From Bin18 sp965200355 (lineage in GTDB: Bacteria > Desulfobacterota > Binatia > Bin18), in assembly GCA_965200355.1 (NCBI GenBank), contig OZ241351.1, forward strand, positions 620,001 through 684,000: a stretch of 64,000 nt of DNA, written 5' to 3'. The position numbers and the translations under genes were made by a program. The notes under the pieces are model-generated. The model did not search any database and was not told the origin of the DNA. It saw nothing but the letters and a program-made list of their open reading frames with translations. How positions within the stretch are numbered: the stretch's first letter is position 1; each line of letters begins with the position of its first letter. This document shows positions 34,786 through 43,596 of the stretch, piece after piece.

Positions 34786-35058
34786 TCATTCAGGAAGCTT
34801 CCCTTTATCACGGAGTAGGGTGAAGTAATTGTCCCTATCAAGCGAGCATTGGGCAAGTTGTCTTGCCTGTCGAGGAGAGACATACAGCTGCGCTGGGATA
34901 TGATTATGCCCCATTGCCTGGCTCGAACGACGGATGCCGTAGCGCGCGACGATACTGCCATCATAGCGAACGACGGCTTGCTCATGGCGACCTCTTGGTT
35001 CAATGTCTGCTTTGAGCTTTTTTGCAATAGCCCGGGCGTGCTCTTGTGTCAGCTTCAT
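34786..35058 (-). CDS. Small HicA-like or uncharacterised protein, last gene of a three-gene cassette
   Basis: A 90-residue basic protein. The N-terminal helix MKLTQEHARAIAKKL is followed by strands AVVRYDGSIVARYGI and a block SSQAMGHNHIPAQLYVSPRQA. The size, the RxG-type strand and GHNHIP loosely recall HicA double-stranded-RNA-binding-like toxins, but the canonical G-S-H motif is absent. I cannot assign a family with confidence. Its ATG shares one base with the stop of the gene upstream (TAATG), so translation is coupled. The partner has a HicB-like domain, which makes a toxin-antitoxin or RNA-binding role plausible. Confidence 0.6.
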   Translation of the reverse strand: MKLTQEHARAIAKKLKADIEPRGRHEQAVVRYDGSIVARYGIRRSSQAMGHNHIPAQLYVSPRQARQLAQCSLDRDNYFTLLRDKGKLPE

Positions 35059-35534
35059 TACGTTCTGGGTTGTATGTACTGCCGCAAGACGGTGAGTTGT
35101 TTTTGAGGACCGGGCCCTAGTGTCTCTTCTTCTGCAAGAAACAGCGCAAAGGCTTCCACGATGTCATCAGCAAGCGCCTGCCGAGCATCTTTTGGACTGC
35201 TGCCCGGCATACTGATATTCGCCTCACTAAAGCAGGCAATCCACTCGCCGTCCTCTCCGTGTTCGAGACGAACAGGAATAGGTCGCAGGAGCCTATAGGC
35301 CGAGTCTGGCGAAGCGGCAATGAAGGCGTCGTCGCCAGACTCTTCTTGCTCCCTTCTAGCGCCTTTCTCTGAGTCGAGCGAGAATCCACTGAGAGTCGGC
35401 TTGTCAAGTTTAGGCGTTCTTAGCGTGATGTCATCGGCTGGAGGGGGAACCTCTACGAGAGCAAAATGGTAGGGCTGGATTTTCCAGCCCGTAGCTTCCC
35501 AATCCTTCACGCTCACTGTTTCAGAAAGCAGCAT
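35058..35534 (-). CDS. HicB-like domain protein
   Basis: A 158-residue protein. Its C-terminal half has PIPVRLEHGEDGEWIACFSE followed by GSSPKDARQALADDIVEAF, the strand-strand-helix layout of HicB antitoxin partial RNase-H folds (a Glu/Asp-Gly turn, then a D-A-x-x-x-L helix). The N-terminal part (WKIQPYHFALVEVPPPAD) is not recognised. The ATG at 35534 has an AGGAGCT site. It starts 28 bases after the proteasome-like gene and is coupled to the small gene after it. The assignment is structural resemblance by eye. Confidence 0.6.
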   Translation of the reverse strand: MLLSETVSVKDWEATGWKIQPYHFALVEVPPPADDITLRTPKLDKPTLSGFSLDSEKGARREQEESGDDAFIAASPDSAYRLLRPIPVRLEHGEDGEWIACFSEANISMPGSSPKDARQALADDIVEAFALFLAEEETLGPGPQKQLTVLRQYIQPRT

Positions 35535-35562
35535 GATTGAGCTCCTTCTGGTGTCTCTATAG

Positions 35563-36345
35563 CTATTCTCCTTGAATTCTTTTTGTCTGAACAAACTGTA
35601 GGCCATTGGTCCGCGTAATTGTCGCAATATCAATAGGACCCCCTACGCCGCGAATACCAACGCTAACTGACTGGACTGATATAGTAGTCCGTATCAGTAA
35701 TGTCGCAAGATTAACACAATCCTGTAGAGGCAATACCTGGTACGGGATTGGGAATTGAAGATTTTTCAGGACGCCCTGGATTTTGATAAGCGTGTCATCT
35801 GGAAGTTTTAACTCTTCCTTCAGCGCCGGTACTAGCCTTGGATCATAGCCGTTAATCAAACGACCTGCTAATTCTATCTGCCCTCCCCAGGTCATCCCAA
35901 AGTCTCCAGCATTTCTCGGCTCAGGTTTGGGTTGGTTAGGAACTGAGAAAAGGTAGACTTCTCCGTATGGCTCCCCCCGATTGTAGCCACCAACAATAAA
36001 CGTCATGTCCCCCCCAGCGGACTGTTCTTGCTGTGAGGTATCCTGCCAGAGTGCTAAGAAGAATGCGCTTAACTTCTTGGCAAACTCATTTACCGAAAGT
36101 TGATCTTCTTTCAGTTCGTTCTCGAATTCCGGGATATAGCTGTGCGCTGTCCGTGATCCAATGACCGCAGCACCATAGGTCACTGCCCCAACATACGAGT
36201 GGCCATTGAAGCTGAGAAGCTTTGTGGAATTATCGAAATGCACTGAGATGGGAGGATTATTCCCCTGCCGCGCTTCGAGCGTTACTCTGCTGTCGGCAGC
36301 TAGGACAAGACCTTCCGGTCCTTTGATGACGACGCCTAACGACAT
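35563..36345 (-). CDS. Proteasome-fold Ntn hydrolase with predicted Ser1 nucleophile
   Basis: A 260-residue protein opening MSLGVVIKGPEGLVLAADSR. The pattern GVV...LAADSR is that of proteasome beta-type subunits. If the initiator Met is removed, Ser becomes residue 1 and the Asp falls exactly at mature position 17, matching proteasome Asp17. The Lys33 equivalent is probably the Lys in NSTKLLSFNG, after an insertion of about eight residues. Length is close to a beta subunit without propeptide. Neighbouring sequence is visibly less G+C rich. It is not beside genes for an ATPase ring or Pup ligation. It is the first gene of a cassette with HicB-like and HicA-like genes. Confidence 0.75.
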   Translation of the reverse strand: MSLGVVIKGPEGLVLAADSRVTLEARQGNNPPISVHFDNSTKLLSFNGHSYVGAVTYGAAVIGSRTAHSYIPEFENELKEDQLSVNEFAKKLSAFFLALWQDTSQQEQSAGGDMTFIVGGYNRGEPYGEVYLFSVPNQPKPEPRNAGDFGMTWGGQIELAGRLINGYDPRLVPALKEELKLPDDTLIKIQGVLKNLQFPIPYQVLPLQDCVNLATLLIRTTISVQSVSVGIRGVGGPIDIATITRTNGLQFVQTKRIQGE

Positions 36346-36371
36346 TTCATGCCTCGCCTGCACCCTGCGTA

Positions 36372-36830
36372 TTAGCCTTCTAGCAACTCATCAAGCTGAA
36401 CCAGAATCCCATCCGGGTCGCGCAGGAACGCACTGTTAAAGTGACCGTTTGTTGTTTTGGTGACGGTGGGCGGTACGACAAAATCGGCGCCTTTGGCCTT
36501 CAGTTCTTCATAAACCTGGGGGAGGTTTTCCACCCAGAACGCATAGTGATGGATGCCAATCTGATCGAGTTTGATGGGTTCGCCGCTGACCGGCTTATCC
36601 GAATGCTCAGAGAGCACCAGGAAGGCTGCGTGCTGGCCTTTTTTCCAATACAGCGTCGCCACCCGCCGCTGAGCGTGGGGCTCTTTATACAAGGCCGGCA
36701 GGACCGTCCCGTGGGTGGCTTGCACTTCATCCCGGACCAGCTCAAAGCCGAGCAGATCGCGATAAAACCGGAGCGAGGCGTCCATGTCACGCACGCCCAC
36801 GGCAATATGAGAGACCCCGTTTGTCACCAT
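36372..36830 (-). CDS. VOC family protein
   Basis: A 152-residue VOC protein with VSHIAVGVRDMDASLRFYRD at the start, IHHYAFWVENLPQVYEEL in the second module and FLRDPDGILVQLDE at the end. The metal-ligand positions His, His, Glu/Gln are present. It may be a glyoxalase or dioxygenase-like enzyme. An AGGGAATG ribosome binding site precedes the ATG. It is divergent from oligoendopeptidase F and co-directional with the proteasome-like gene, 26 bases upstream of its ATG. Confidence 0.85.
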   Translation of the reverse strand: MVTNGVSHIAVGVRDMDASLRFYRDLLGFELVRDEVQATHGTVLPALYKEPHAQRRVATLYWKKGQHAAFLVLSEHSDKPVSGEPIKLDQIGIHHYAFWVENLPQVYEELKAKGADFVVPPTVTKTTNGHFNSAFLRDPDGILVQLDELLEG

Positions 36831-36944
36831 GCGTCATTCCCTCCTTGTGTCTGCCCTATTCTTGACAGGTCTGGAGCGGATAGACAAGAAGAGAGGAGAA
36901 GGACAGACACGCCGCACAAGCGCAAGCCGAAAAAAGGATAGGAT

Positions 36945-38738
36945 ATGCCGCAATCTGAATGCCAAGCAGCCGGTGTTCGCTGGAACCTGGCAGGGCTGTA
37001 TACCGGCCCGGACGACCCGCAGCTTGAGGCCGACTTAGCCGCAGCCCGCCAGCGCGCGGCAGTCTTTGCGGAGACCTACCGGGGCAGGATTGAAAGCGGG
37101 CAGGTCGATGGGACGGCGCTTGTCCAGGCACTGGCCGAGTATGAAGCGATTGCTGAGCTGCGGCAGCGCCCCGCCTTTTACGCCTCGCTCCTGTTTGCGG
37201 CAGACACCCAGAACCAAGCGGCCCAACAGCTTGTGCAGCACACGCGCGAAGCCGCCACCAGTATCGAGAACCTGTTGGTTTTCTTCTCTCTGGAACTTAT
37301 TGCGCTCACGGACGCGCAGCTGGCCCGGCTGCTCACCGTCCCGGAGCTGCAAGACTATCAACACTATCTGGCAGCGGTCCGACGCTTTAAGCCGTACACC
37401 TTGAGCGAAAAAGAGGAGCAGCTCCTCAACCAGACAAAACTGTCGGGCCAACACGCCTTTGGGCAACTCTATGACGAACTCAGCGGCTCGCTCCGGTTTC
37501 CGCTCGCCAGGGATGGGGCAGAGCATCTGCTGACTGATGGGGAGATTATGGCCCTGCTGCGCCACCCGGACCGGGAGCTGCGTGAGCGGGCGCTCACGAC
37601 ATTTTTGGAAACCTATGCCCAGCACGCCCTTGTGCTGACCTCGATTTTTAACGCCCTGCTCCTTGACCATAAAATTGAGTGTGGGCAACGCCAGTATGAC
37701 GATGTGACGTTGCCCACGCACCTGTCGAACGAGATTGCCCCTCCAACGGTGGAGGCGATGATGCAGGCCGTCGAACGCCACTACCCCCTGGCGCAGGAGT
37801 ATTTCCGGCTGAAGGCCACCTTGCTCGGGGTCGAACGCCTCACGTATACGGACCTGTACGCGCCGCTTGCAACCGCGCCAGAGACCATCTCCTTTGCCGA
37901 CGCTCAGGATATCATCCTGGCCGCCTTTGGAAACTTTAACGGCCAGTTTGCGGCCCTGGCCGAGGAGTTTTTCCAGAACCGCTGGATTGATGCCGAAGTT
38001 CGTGCCGGGAAACGCGGCGGCGCGTTTTGCGCGGCCCTCTCTCCACACCACCACCCCTACGTCTTGTGTAGTTATAATGGGACGAGTCAGGATGTCTCGA
38101 CCGTGGCCCACGAGCTGGGCCACGGGGTGCATTATCTGCTGGCGCGGCGTCAGAAGTTCCTGCACTACGATGCGCCCCTGGTGCTTACGGAGACGGCCTC
38201 CGTCTTTGCGGAAATTGTTTTAACCCAACACCTGCTGGACAGGGCAGAGTCTCCAGAGGCGCGCCGCCCCCTGCTGTGCGCGGTCCTGGAGGAAATATAC
38301 GGCACGGTCTTTCGACAGACGGCGCTCACGCGCTTTGAGATAGCGGCCCATGCCCAACGCCAGACCGGGCCACTCAGCGCTGAAGATATCTGCGATTTGT
38401 GGATGACCGAACAGGCCAAGCTCTTTGGGCAGAGCGTCGCGCTGCCGCCCGTCTATCGGTGGGGCTGGTCGTATATCCCGCACTTTATTCATAGCCGGTT
38501 CTACTGTTATTCCTATCCGTTCGGCGAGTTGCTCACCCTGGCCCTATATCAGCGCTATCTCGACCAGGGGGAAGATTTTGTGCCTGGGTATGTCCGCCTG
38601 CTGGAAAGCGGTGGCTCACAACGGCCCGAACACGCTCTGGCCCAGATGCGGATCGACATCAATCAGTCCGCCTTCTGGGACCAGGGCTTTCAGGTCATTC
38701 AAGGCTTCCTGGCCGACCTCCGGGCCACACTCCCGTAA
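36945..38738 (+). CDS. pepF: M3-family oligoendopeptidase F
   Basis: A complete 597-residue M3 peptidase. The zinc-binding motif is VAHELGHGVHY (HExxH), with the third ligand in VLTETASVFAEI. The region RFYCYSYPFGELLTLALY is typical of the PepF/TIGR02290 subgroup. It cleaves short peptides in the cytosol. The ATG at 36945 has an AAGGATAGGA site. It is followed 14 bases later by a small tandem ABM-like gene. Confidence 0.94.
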   Translation: MPQSECQAAGVRWNLAGLYTGPDDPQLEADLAAARQRAAVFAETYRGRIESGQVDGTALVQALAEYEAIAELRQRPAFYASLLFAADTQNQAAQQLVQHTREAATSIENLLVFFSLELIALTDAQLARLLTVPELQDYQHYLAAVRRFKPYTLSEKEEQLLNQTKLSGQHAFGQLYDELSGSLRFPLARDGAEHLLTDGEIMALLRHPDRELRERALTTFLETYAQHALVLTSIFNALLLDHKIECGQRQYDDVTLPTHLSNEIAPPTVEAMMQAVERHYPLAQEYFRLKATLLGVERLTYTDLYAPLATAPETISFADAQDIILAAFGNFNGQFAALAEEFFQNRWIDAEVRAGKRGGAFCAALSPHHHPYVLCSYNGTSQDVSTVAHELGHGVHYLLARRQKFLHYDAPLVLTETASVFAEIVLTQHLLDRAESPEARRPLLCAVLEEIYGTVFRQTALTRFEIAAHAQRQTGPLSAEDICDLWMTEQAKLFGQSVALPPVYRWGWSYIPHFIHSRFYCYSYPFGELLTLALYQRYLDQGEDFVPGYVRLLESGGSQRPEHALAQMRIDINQSAFWDQGFQVIQGFLADLRATLP

Positions 38739-38752
38739 AAGGAAGAACAGCC

Positions 38753-39355
38753 ATGCACGCGCGTGTGATTCCTGTCCACTACAGACCCGGCCTGCTGACC
38801 GACTTCCTGGCCGTGTATCGCAAGGCGGTGGCGCCGCCCCTGGTTCAGGAGCCCGGATTCAGCGGGACCCTCGTGCTGTCCGACCCAGAGACGCAGACGG
38901 GTTGCATCGTCACCGTATGGAACTCCGCGGCTGCGCTGGCCCGCTCCGAATGGCAGAGCCGGAAGGCGGTTGCTGCCATGCTGTTGCCGTTTCTGACGAG
39001 CCACCCACAGCCCGAACGCTACGAAGTGCTGGTCCGAGCCGGCCAGTATATTGGCGGGCGGTTTGCCCGGATGATTACCCTGCCGGTTCCCGGAGAGCAG
39101 CTTGACTCGGCCCGGGCCATTTATGAGGAGGAATATCTGCCCGTGCTCAGGCAGCAAGCCGGCTTTCAGGGGGTGCTGTGGCTGGCCAATCGCGCGCACG
39201 GCAGCGGACGGGGGCTGAGCTTTTGGACCAGCCGGGAACAGATGCAGGCCGCGGACCGGGAGCATGAGATTTTTCCTCGGGTCTTGTCCCGGCTGGCGCA
39301 GTATTTCTCCGCTCCTCCCGAGCGGGGCTATTACGCCGTTTCGGTGCAAATGTAG
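38753..39355 (+). CDS. Tandem antibiotic-biosynthesis-monooxygenase-like protein
   Basis: A 200-residue protein composed of two related halves. The first, ARVIPVHYRPGLLTDFLAVY to QSRKAVAAML, and the second, ARMITLPVPGEQLDSARAIYE to MQAADREHEIF, each have the strand-helix-strand-strand-helix pattern of a dimeric alpha-beta barrel (ABM) domain. A fused pair would fold as an intramolecular dimer. No catalytic residues can be named. It is co-directional with pepF and ahead of an LLM oxidoreductase, so it may serve an oxygenation step. Confidence 0.65.
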   Translation: MHARVIPVHYRPGLLTDFLAVYRKAVAPPLVQEPGFSGTLVLSDPETQTGCIVTVWNSAAALARSEWQSRKAVAAMLLPFLTSHPQPERYEVLVRAGQYIGGRFARMITLPVPGEQLDSARAIYEEEYLPVLRQQAGFQGVLWLANRAHGSGRGLSFWTSREQMQAADREHEIFPRVLSRLAQYFSAPPERGYYAVSVQM

Positions 39356-39429
39356 CGAATAGCTGACGGTCAAAAGGGGACGTGCTACAGTCGCCCGACC
39401 GAACAGAGCCCGAGAAAGGATACGGAAAA

Positions 39430-40425
39430 ATGGCCTATAAAATCTCCATTGGCATCGACTGGCAGGGCAAGCTCGACTATCAGGTGGTGTGTGAAAAGGT
39501 ACAAATCGCGGAGGCGGCCGGGGTGCATTCAGCCTGGGTGCCGGAAGCCTGGGGCCGGGATGCGTTCACCATTTTGACCCTGCTGGCCGACAAAACGCAG
39601 CATATCAATCTTGGCACGGCGATTGTGAATACCTACTCTCGCACCCCCGCGGCCCTGGCCCAGCATTTTGCGACCCTGGATGAGGTTTCCGGGGGGCGGA
39701 TGCTGCTCGGTCTGGGGACGAGTGGCCCGCAGGTAATTGAGCATTTTCATGGGGTCGCGTTCCAACCACCCCTCCAGCGGATGCGTGAGTATGTGGAGAT
39801 CATCAATACCCTGCTGAAAGGTGAGCCGCTTCAATACTCGGGCAAGGTGTTTGACCTGCAACGCGGCTTTATGCTGCGCTTTCGGCCCGTTCGTGACCAT
39901 ATTCCGATTTATCTGGCCACGCTGAATGCCAAGAGCGTAAAAATGACCGCAGAACTGGCAGACGGCTGGCTGCCGATTATGATTCCCATTGAGCATCTCA
40001 AGAGCGAGATTGACAATCTGCGCCAGGCCAGTGTGGCCGCCGGCCGGCCGGCCAGTGCGGTCGCCGTCCGCTCGCCCGGCACGATCACGGTCACGGCCCA
40101 GGTTGACACCGCCCGCGCCGCCTCAGCCGGGATGCTGGCCTTTTATATTGGTCGGATGGGCACGTTCTACGCCGCCCAACTCACCCGGCTGGGCTACGGA
40201 GAAACGGTTGAGAGCGTCAAAGAAGCGTGGGCCGGCGGCTCACGCGCCGCCGGCGAAGCTGTGCCGGTTCAGTTAGTTGACGCAATCGGCTGCGTGGGGT
40301 CAGTGGAAGCCGGCATCGAGCGTCTGCACGCCCAAGAAGAGTGCGGAGTGGACCTGCACCACGTCAATGTGCAGGCCGAGAATAATAGAGAGTATGAGCG
40401 GATTTTGGCGAAATTGGTCGGGTGA
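39430..40425 (+). CDS. LLM-class flavin-dependent oxidoreductase
   Basis: A 331-residue protein of the methylene-tetrahydromethanopterin-reductase-like branch of the luciferase superfamily. Features are GVHSAWVPEAWGRDAFTIL, HINLGTAIVNTYSRTPAALA and GGRMLLGLGTSGPQVIEHFHG. F420 or FMN is the expected cofactor. The ATG at 39430 (MAYKISIGID) follows GAAAGGATACGG. It is convergent with a second LLM gene; both keep the VNTYSR/ISLYLR-type strand and probably arose by duplication. Confidence 0.87.
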   Translation: MAYKISIGIDWQGKLDYQVVCEKVQIAEAAGVHSAWVPEAWGRDAFTILTLLADKTQHINLGTAIVNTYSRTPAALAQHFATLDEVSGGRMLLGLGTSGPQVIEHFHGVAFQPPLQRMREYVEIINTLLKGEPLQYSGKVFDLQRGFMLRFRPVRDHIPIYLATLNAKSVKMTAELADGWLPIMIPIEHLKSEIDNLRQASVAAGRPASAVAVRSPGTITVTAQVDTARAASAGMLAFYIGRMGTFYAAQLTRLGYGETVESVKEAWAGGSRAAGEAVPVQLVDAIGCVGSVEAGIERLHAQEECGVDLHHVNVQAENNREYERILAKLVG

Positions 40426-40452
40426 TGAGGACGATCTTCGTGATTGCTCTCC

Positions 40453-41436
40453 TCACTGCCCGAACGTCTCAACCAGCGTATGCAGGTCTTTCCTGGTAAT
40501 ATGGCTCGTCGGTGGAGAGGCGACAATGGGCTGCTGCACGCCAGCGTCGATAAAACGACCGAGTTGGGCGTGGCAGTCCGCGGGTGGACCGAATATGAAT
40601 AACTCCTCAACCATAGAATCGGGAATAGCTTCTTCCGCTCCCTTGCGGTCGCCGGCCTGCCAACGGGCGTGGACGGCATCCAGAATATCGCCATAGCCAA
40701 AGCGGCGGAAACCCTGGATATACGTATTAGCCTGACAGTAGCCGACCAACACATGCCGGAGTTGCCGCAGGGCCTGTTCGCGGTCCTGTCTGACCAGGGT
40801 ATGCACATAGCAGCCGATATCGATATCGCCCAGACTACGCCCAGCCCGCTCTGCCCCTTTTGCAATCTCGGCCAGCGAATGGGGCAGTTGACGCGCCGGC
40901 AACCAGGCCAGCAGCACGCCGTCGGCAATCCCCCCGGCTAACTGGAGCATGAGCGGATTCACAGCCGCGAGATAGATCGGCATAGCCCCCGACAGGCGCA
41001 GGCTGAGGCGAAAGCCCTGTGGCCGATAGAACCCGTCGGTGCGGGTGACCCGCTCGCCGGCCAGCGCGCGGCGGACAATCTCCACATACTCGCGCGTGCG
41101 CGCCACCGGCCGGTCCCAGGCAATGCCATGAAAGGTGTTGATATTGCGCGTGCTCACGCCGAGGCCCAGCCGCGCCCGCCCCGGTGCGACCAGGTCCATA
41201 CTGGCGGCCTGCATGGCGGTCAGCGTTGGCGGGCGCAGGTAGAGCGAAATAATGCCCGTCCCGACGTGGATGCGCTGCGTGGCCGTCAGAAAGGCGGTGA
41301 CCAAGGTGCTCGTCTCCGTTCCCCAGGCCTCACCGACCCATAAGCTCTCAAAGCCGCGTTCCTCAGCCTTGCGCGCGATCTGCTGATACAACTCGAAATG
41401 ATGTCCGGTCGGCGGCAGGCCCAATCCTATACGCAT
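40453..41436 (-). CDS. LLM-class flavin-dependent oxidoreductase
   Basis: A 327-residue paralogue of the gene at 39430, with MRIGLGLPPTGHHFELYQQI, GFESLWVGEAWGTETSTLVTA, IHVGTGIISLYLRPPTL and PGRARLGLGVSTRNINTFHG. The conserved motif GGIADGVLLAWLP lies in the C-terminal half. The ATG at 41436 has a CGGGAGGGAAC site. It faces the other LLM gene with only 27 bases between the stops, so no common transcript. The substrate is unknown. Confidence 0.87.
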   Translation of the reverse strand: MRIGLGLPPTGHHFELYQQIARKAEERGFESLWVGEAWGTETSTLVTAFLTATQRIHVGTGIISLYLRPPTLTAMQAASMDLVAPGRARLGLGVSTRNINTFHGIAWDRPVARTREYVEIVRRALAGERVTRTDGFYRPQGFRLSLRLSGAMPIYLAAVNPLMLQLAGGIADGVLLAWLPARQLPHSLAEIAKGAERAGRSLGDIDIGCYVHTLVRQDREQALRQLRHVLVGYCQANTYIQGFRRFGYGDILDAVHARWQAGDRKGAEEAIPDSMVEELFIFGPPADCHAQLGRFIDAGVQQPIVASPPTSHITRKDLHTLVETFGQ

Positions 41437-41471
41437 ACTGTTCCCTCCCGTTTCAGCGTCTCGTTCCTGGT

Positions 41472-43487
41472 CTAATCGCTCTCGTGTTCTTCGGCCACGA
41501 CCGTCCACTCCGCATACTGCTCGTCGAGTTGGAGTTTGACCTGCTCATACTGCTGCGCCACCTCACGGGCTTGTGTCTGCTCCTGGAACGTCTTTTCATC
41601 CGCAAGGCGGTGTTCGAGTTTTTCTTTGTGATCTTCCAGCGTGGCGATATGCTGCTCCAGGGCGGCCAAGCGTTTGGCTCGTTTCTGTCGTTCGGCCCGG
41701 GCCGCCTTTTGCTGCTGATAGGAGCGCTTGCCGCGTTTGGCTTGACGAATGGCGGCCAGCGTCCCGGCAATGCCGGCCGCACTGGCCGTAGGCGGAGCAA
41801 CGGCGGCCGGCTGGACCGGGCTGGACCGGCGCCCCTGTTCCTGGCGTGAAGGGGGAGCTGCCGGTTGCGCTTGGCTCTCCTTGCGGGCCAGAAACTCTTC
41901 AAACGTTCCGGGGTAGGTCGTGCAGTGTCCGTCTTGGAGTTCGAGCACTTTTGTCACCAGGCCGCTCAGAAAATAGCGGTCGTGCGACACTACGACAAAA
42001 GTGCCGGCATACTGGAGCAGGGCTTCTTTCACGATGTCTTTGGTGCGGATATCGAGATGATTGGTCGGCTCATCCAGAATGAGCAGGTTCGAGGCTTGCA
42101 AGAGCATTTTCGCCAACGCGAGGCGGCTCTTTTCCCCGCCGCTGAGCACGGCCACGCGCTTTTCGATGGCGTCGCCAGAAAAGAGGAAAGCACCGAGTAA
42201 GGTGCGGAGCTGGGGAACGACGTCGGTTGCCGCTTCCCGCAGGATCTCTTCGTACACCGTGTTGGTGGTCTGTAAGCGTTCGGCCTGCTGCTGAGCATAG
42301 TAATCGAGGGCGACCTGATGACCGAGCTGTCGGCTGCCTGAGGTCGGCGCTTCAACCCCGGACAGGAGGCGGCTGAGGGTGGACTTGCCCGCCCCGTTGA
42401 CGCCGACCACCGCCACCCGGTCTCCACGCTCAATCACCAAGTCCAGACGCTCAAACACCTGCACGCTGTCGTAGCGTTTGCTGACCCCTTGTAATTCGAG
42501 CACCCGCCGTCCGCTCCGGGGTGCCTGAGGAAAATGGAAACGGACGCCCTTGGGCAGGGTTTGGGATGGGTCGAGTTTTTCCATTTTCTCAAGTTGCTTG
42601 ATGCGACTCTGGACCTGCGGGGCCTTGCGCGTATTATAGCGAAACGTGTTGATAAAGTGGGTCAGGCGCGTGATTTCTTCCTGCTGGGTGGTATAGGCTT
42701 TTCGATACGACTCCAGGTGTTCCTCAAATACGCGCTCAAAGGCCGAATAATTGCCCGTATATGCGGTCAGCGTACAGCGGTGCAGGGCGACCACCCGGTT
42801 GACCATCCGGTCCAGAAAGGTCCGGTCGTGCGAAACGATGACAATGCTGCCACGATAATTGTGTAGATACGACTCCAGCCAGAGCAGCGAGTCGAGGTCG
42901 AGGTGATTGGTCGGCTCGTCGAGTAGCAAGACATCGGGCCGCTGGAGCAGAAGCTTGGCCAGCGCGATCCGCATTTGCCAGCCGCCGCTGAAGGTCTCAG
43001 TGCGGGCCGGAAACTGCGCTTCGTGAAAGCCCAGCCCGGTCAGGACTTTGGCGACCTGGGCATCGGCCTGAAACCCGTCGAGTTCTTCGAGGCGGTGCTG
43101 GATGTCTCCGTAGCGGGCAATCAGGGCGGCTTGGGCCTGCGCGTCGGAGGCCGCTTCATTCGGGCGGTCGAGCGCGGCCTGAATCGTCTCCAGTTCTTGT
43201 TGCAGCGCGGTCAGCTCCGGGAGAGCGGAGCGTGTCTCGGCGAAGAGGTCACGGCCGGAAATCTCCATTCCCTCCTGGGGCAGATAGCCAATACTGAGGG
43301 CCCGGTCGCGCTGAACCCGGCCGGCATCAGGCTCAAGCTGTCCGAGCAAGAGACGAAAGAGGGTTGTTTTGCCCGCGCCGTTGGGGCCGACCAGACCGAC
43401 CCGGTCGCCTGTGCGGATATGCCAGTTGAGGTTGCGAAACAGTTCCTGCCCGCCAAAGGCGAGGGACAGATTGATAAGCTGGAGCAT
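41472..43487 (-). CDS. ABC-F family ATP-binding protein (Uup/YheS-like)
   Basis: A 671-residue soluble double-ATPase. Two Walker A loops (GPNGAGKTT near 34, GVNGAGKST in the second half), two signatures (FSGGWQMR, LSGGEKSR) and two DEPTNHLD motifs are intact. The linker with RYNTRKAPQVQSRIKQLEK is the P-site-interacting motif region. The C-terminal Lys/Gln/Arg-rich coiled coil (about 590-660) is a known Uup-type extension that binds nucleic acid. ABC-F proteins act on ribosomes. No transmembrane partner is expected. Confidence 0.94.
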   Translation of the reverse strand: MLQLINLSLAFGGQELFRNLNWHIRTGDRVGLVGPNGAGKTTLFRLLLGQLEPDAGRVQRDRALSIGYLPQEGMEISGRDLFAETRSALPELTALQQELETIQAALDRPNEAASDAQAQAALIARYGDIQHRLEELDGFQADAQVAKVLTGLGFHEAQFPARTETFSGGWQMRIALAKLLLQRPDVLLLDEPTNHLDLDSLLWLESYLHNYRGSIVIVSHDRTFLDRMVNRVVALHRCTLTAYTGNYSAFERVFEEHLESYRKAYTTQQEEITRLTHFINTFRYNTRKAPQVQSRIKQLEKMEKLDPSQTLPKGVRFHFPQAPRSGRRVLELQGVSKRYDSVQVFERLDLVIERGDRVAVVGVNGAGKSTLSRLLSGVEAPTSGSRQLGHQVALDYYAQQQAERLQTTNTVYEEILREAATDVVPQLRTLLGAFLFSGDAIEKRVAVLSGGEKSRLALAKMLLQASNLLILDEPTNHLDIRTKDIVKEALLQYAGTFVVVSHDRYFLSGLVTKVLELQDGHCTTYPGTFEEFLARKESQAQPAAPPSRQEQGRRSSPVQPAAVAPPTASAAGIAGTLAAIRQAKRGKRSYQQQKAARAERQKRAKRLAALEQHIATLEDHKEKLEHRLADEKTFQEQTQAREVAQQYEQVKLQLDEQYAEWTVVAEEHESD

Positions 43488-43596
43488 ATATCCTGACGCT
43501 GTGCAGACCGCGCGTTTTTGTCTGTCGCTTCAGGGAGAGTAGGGAGCGACGCTTCAGGCGGCGAGAAAAAATTTTATATTATCAAGGGCCGACCGC

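Noticed and set aside
34786..35058. Confident HicA assignment for the 90-residue protein
   Set aside because: The G-S-H catalytic motif is absent, so it is described only as HicA-like by size and context.
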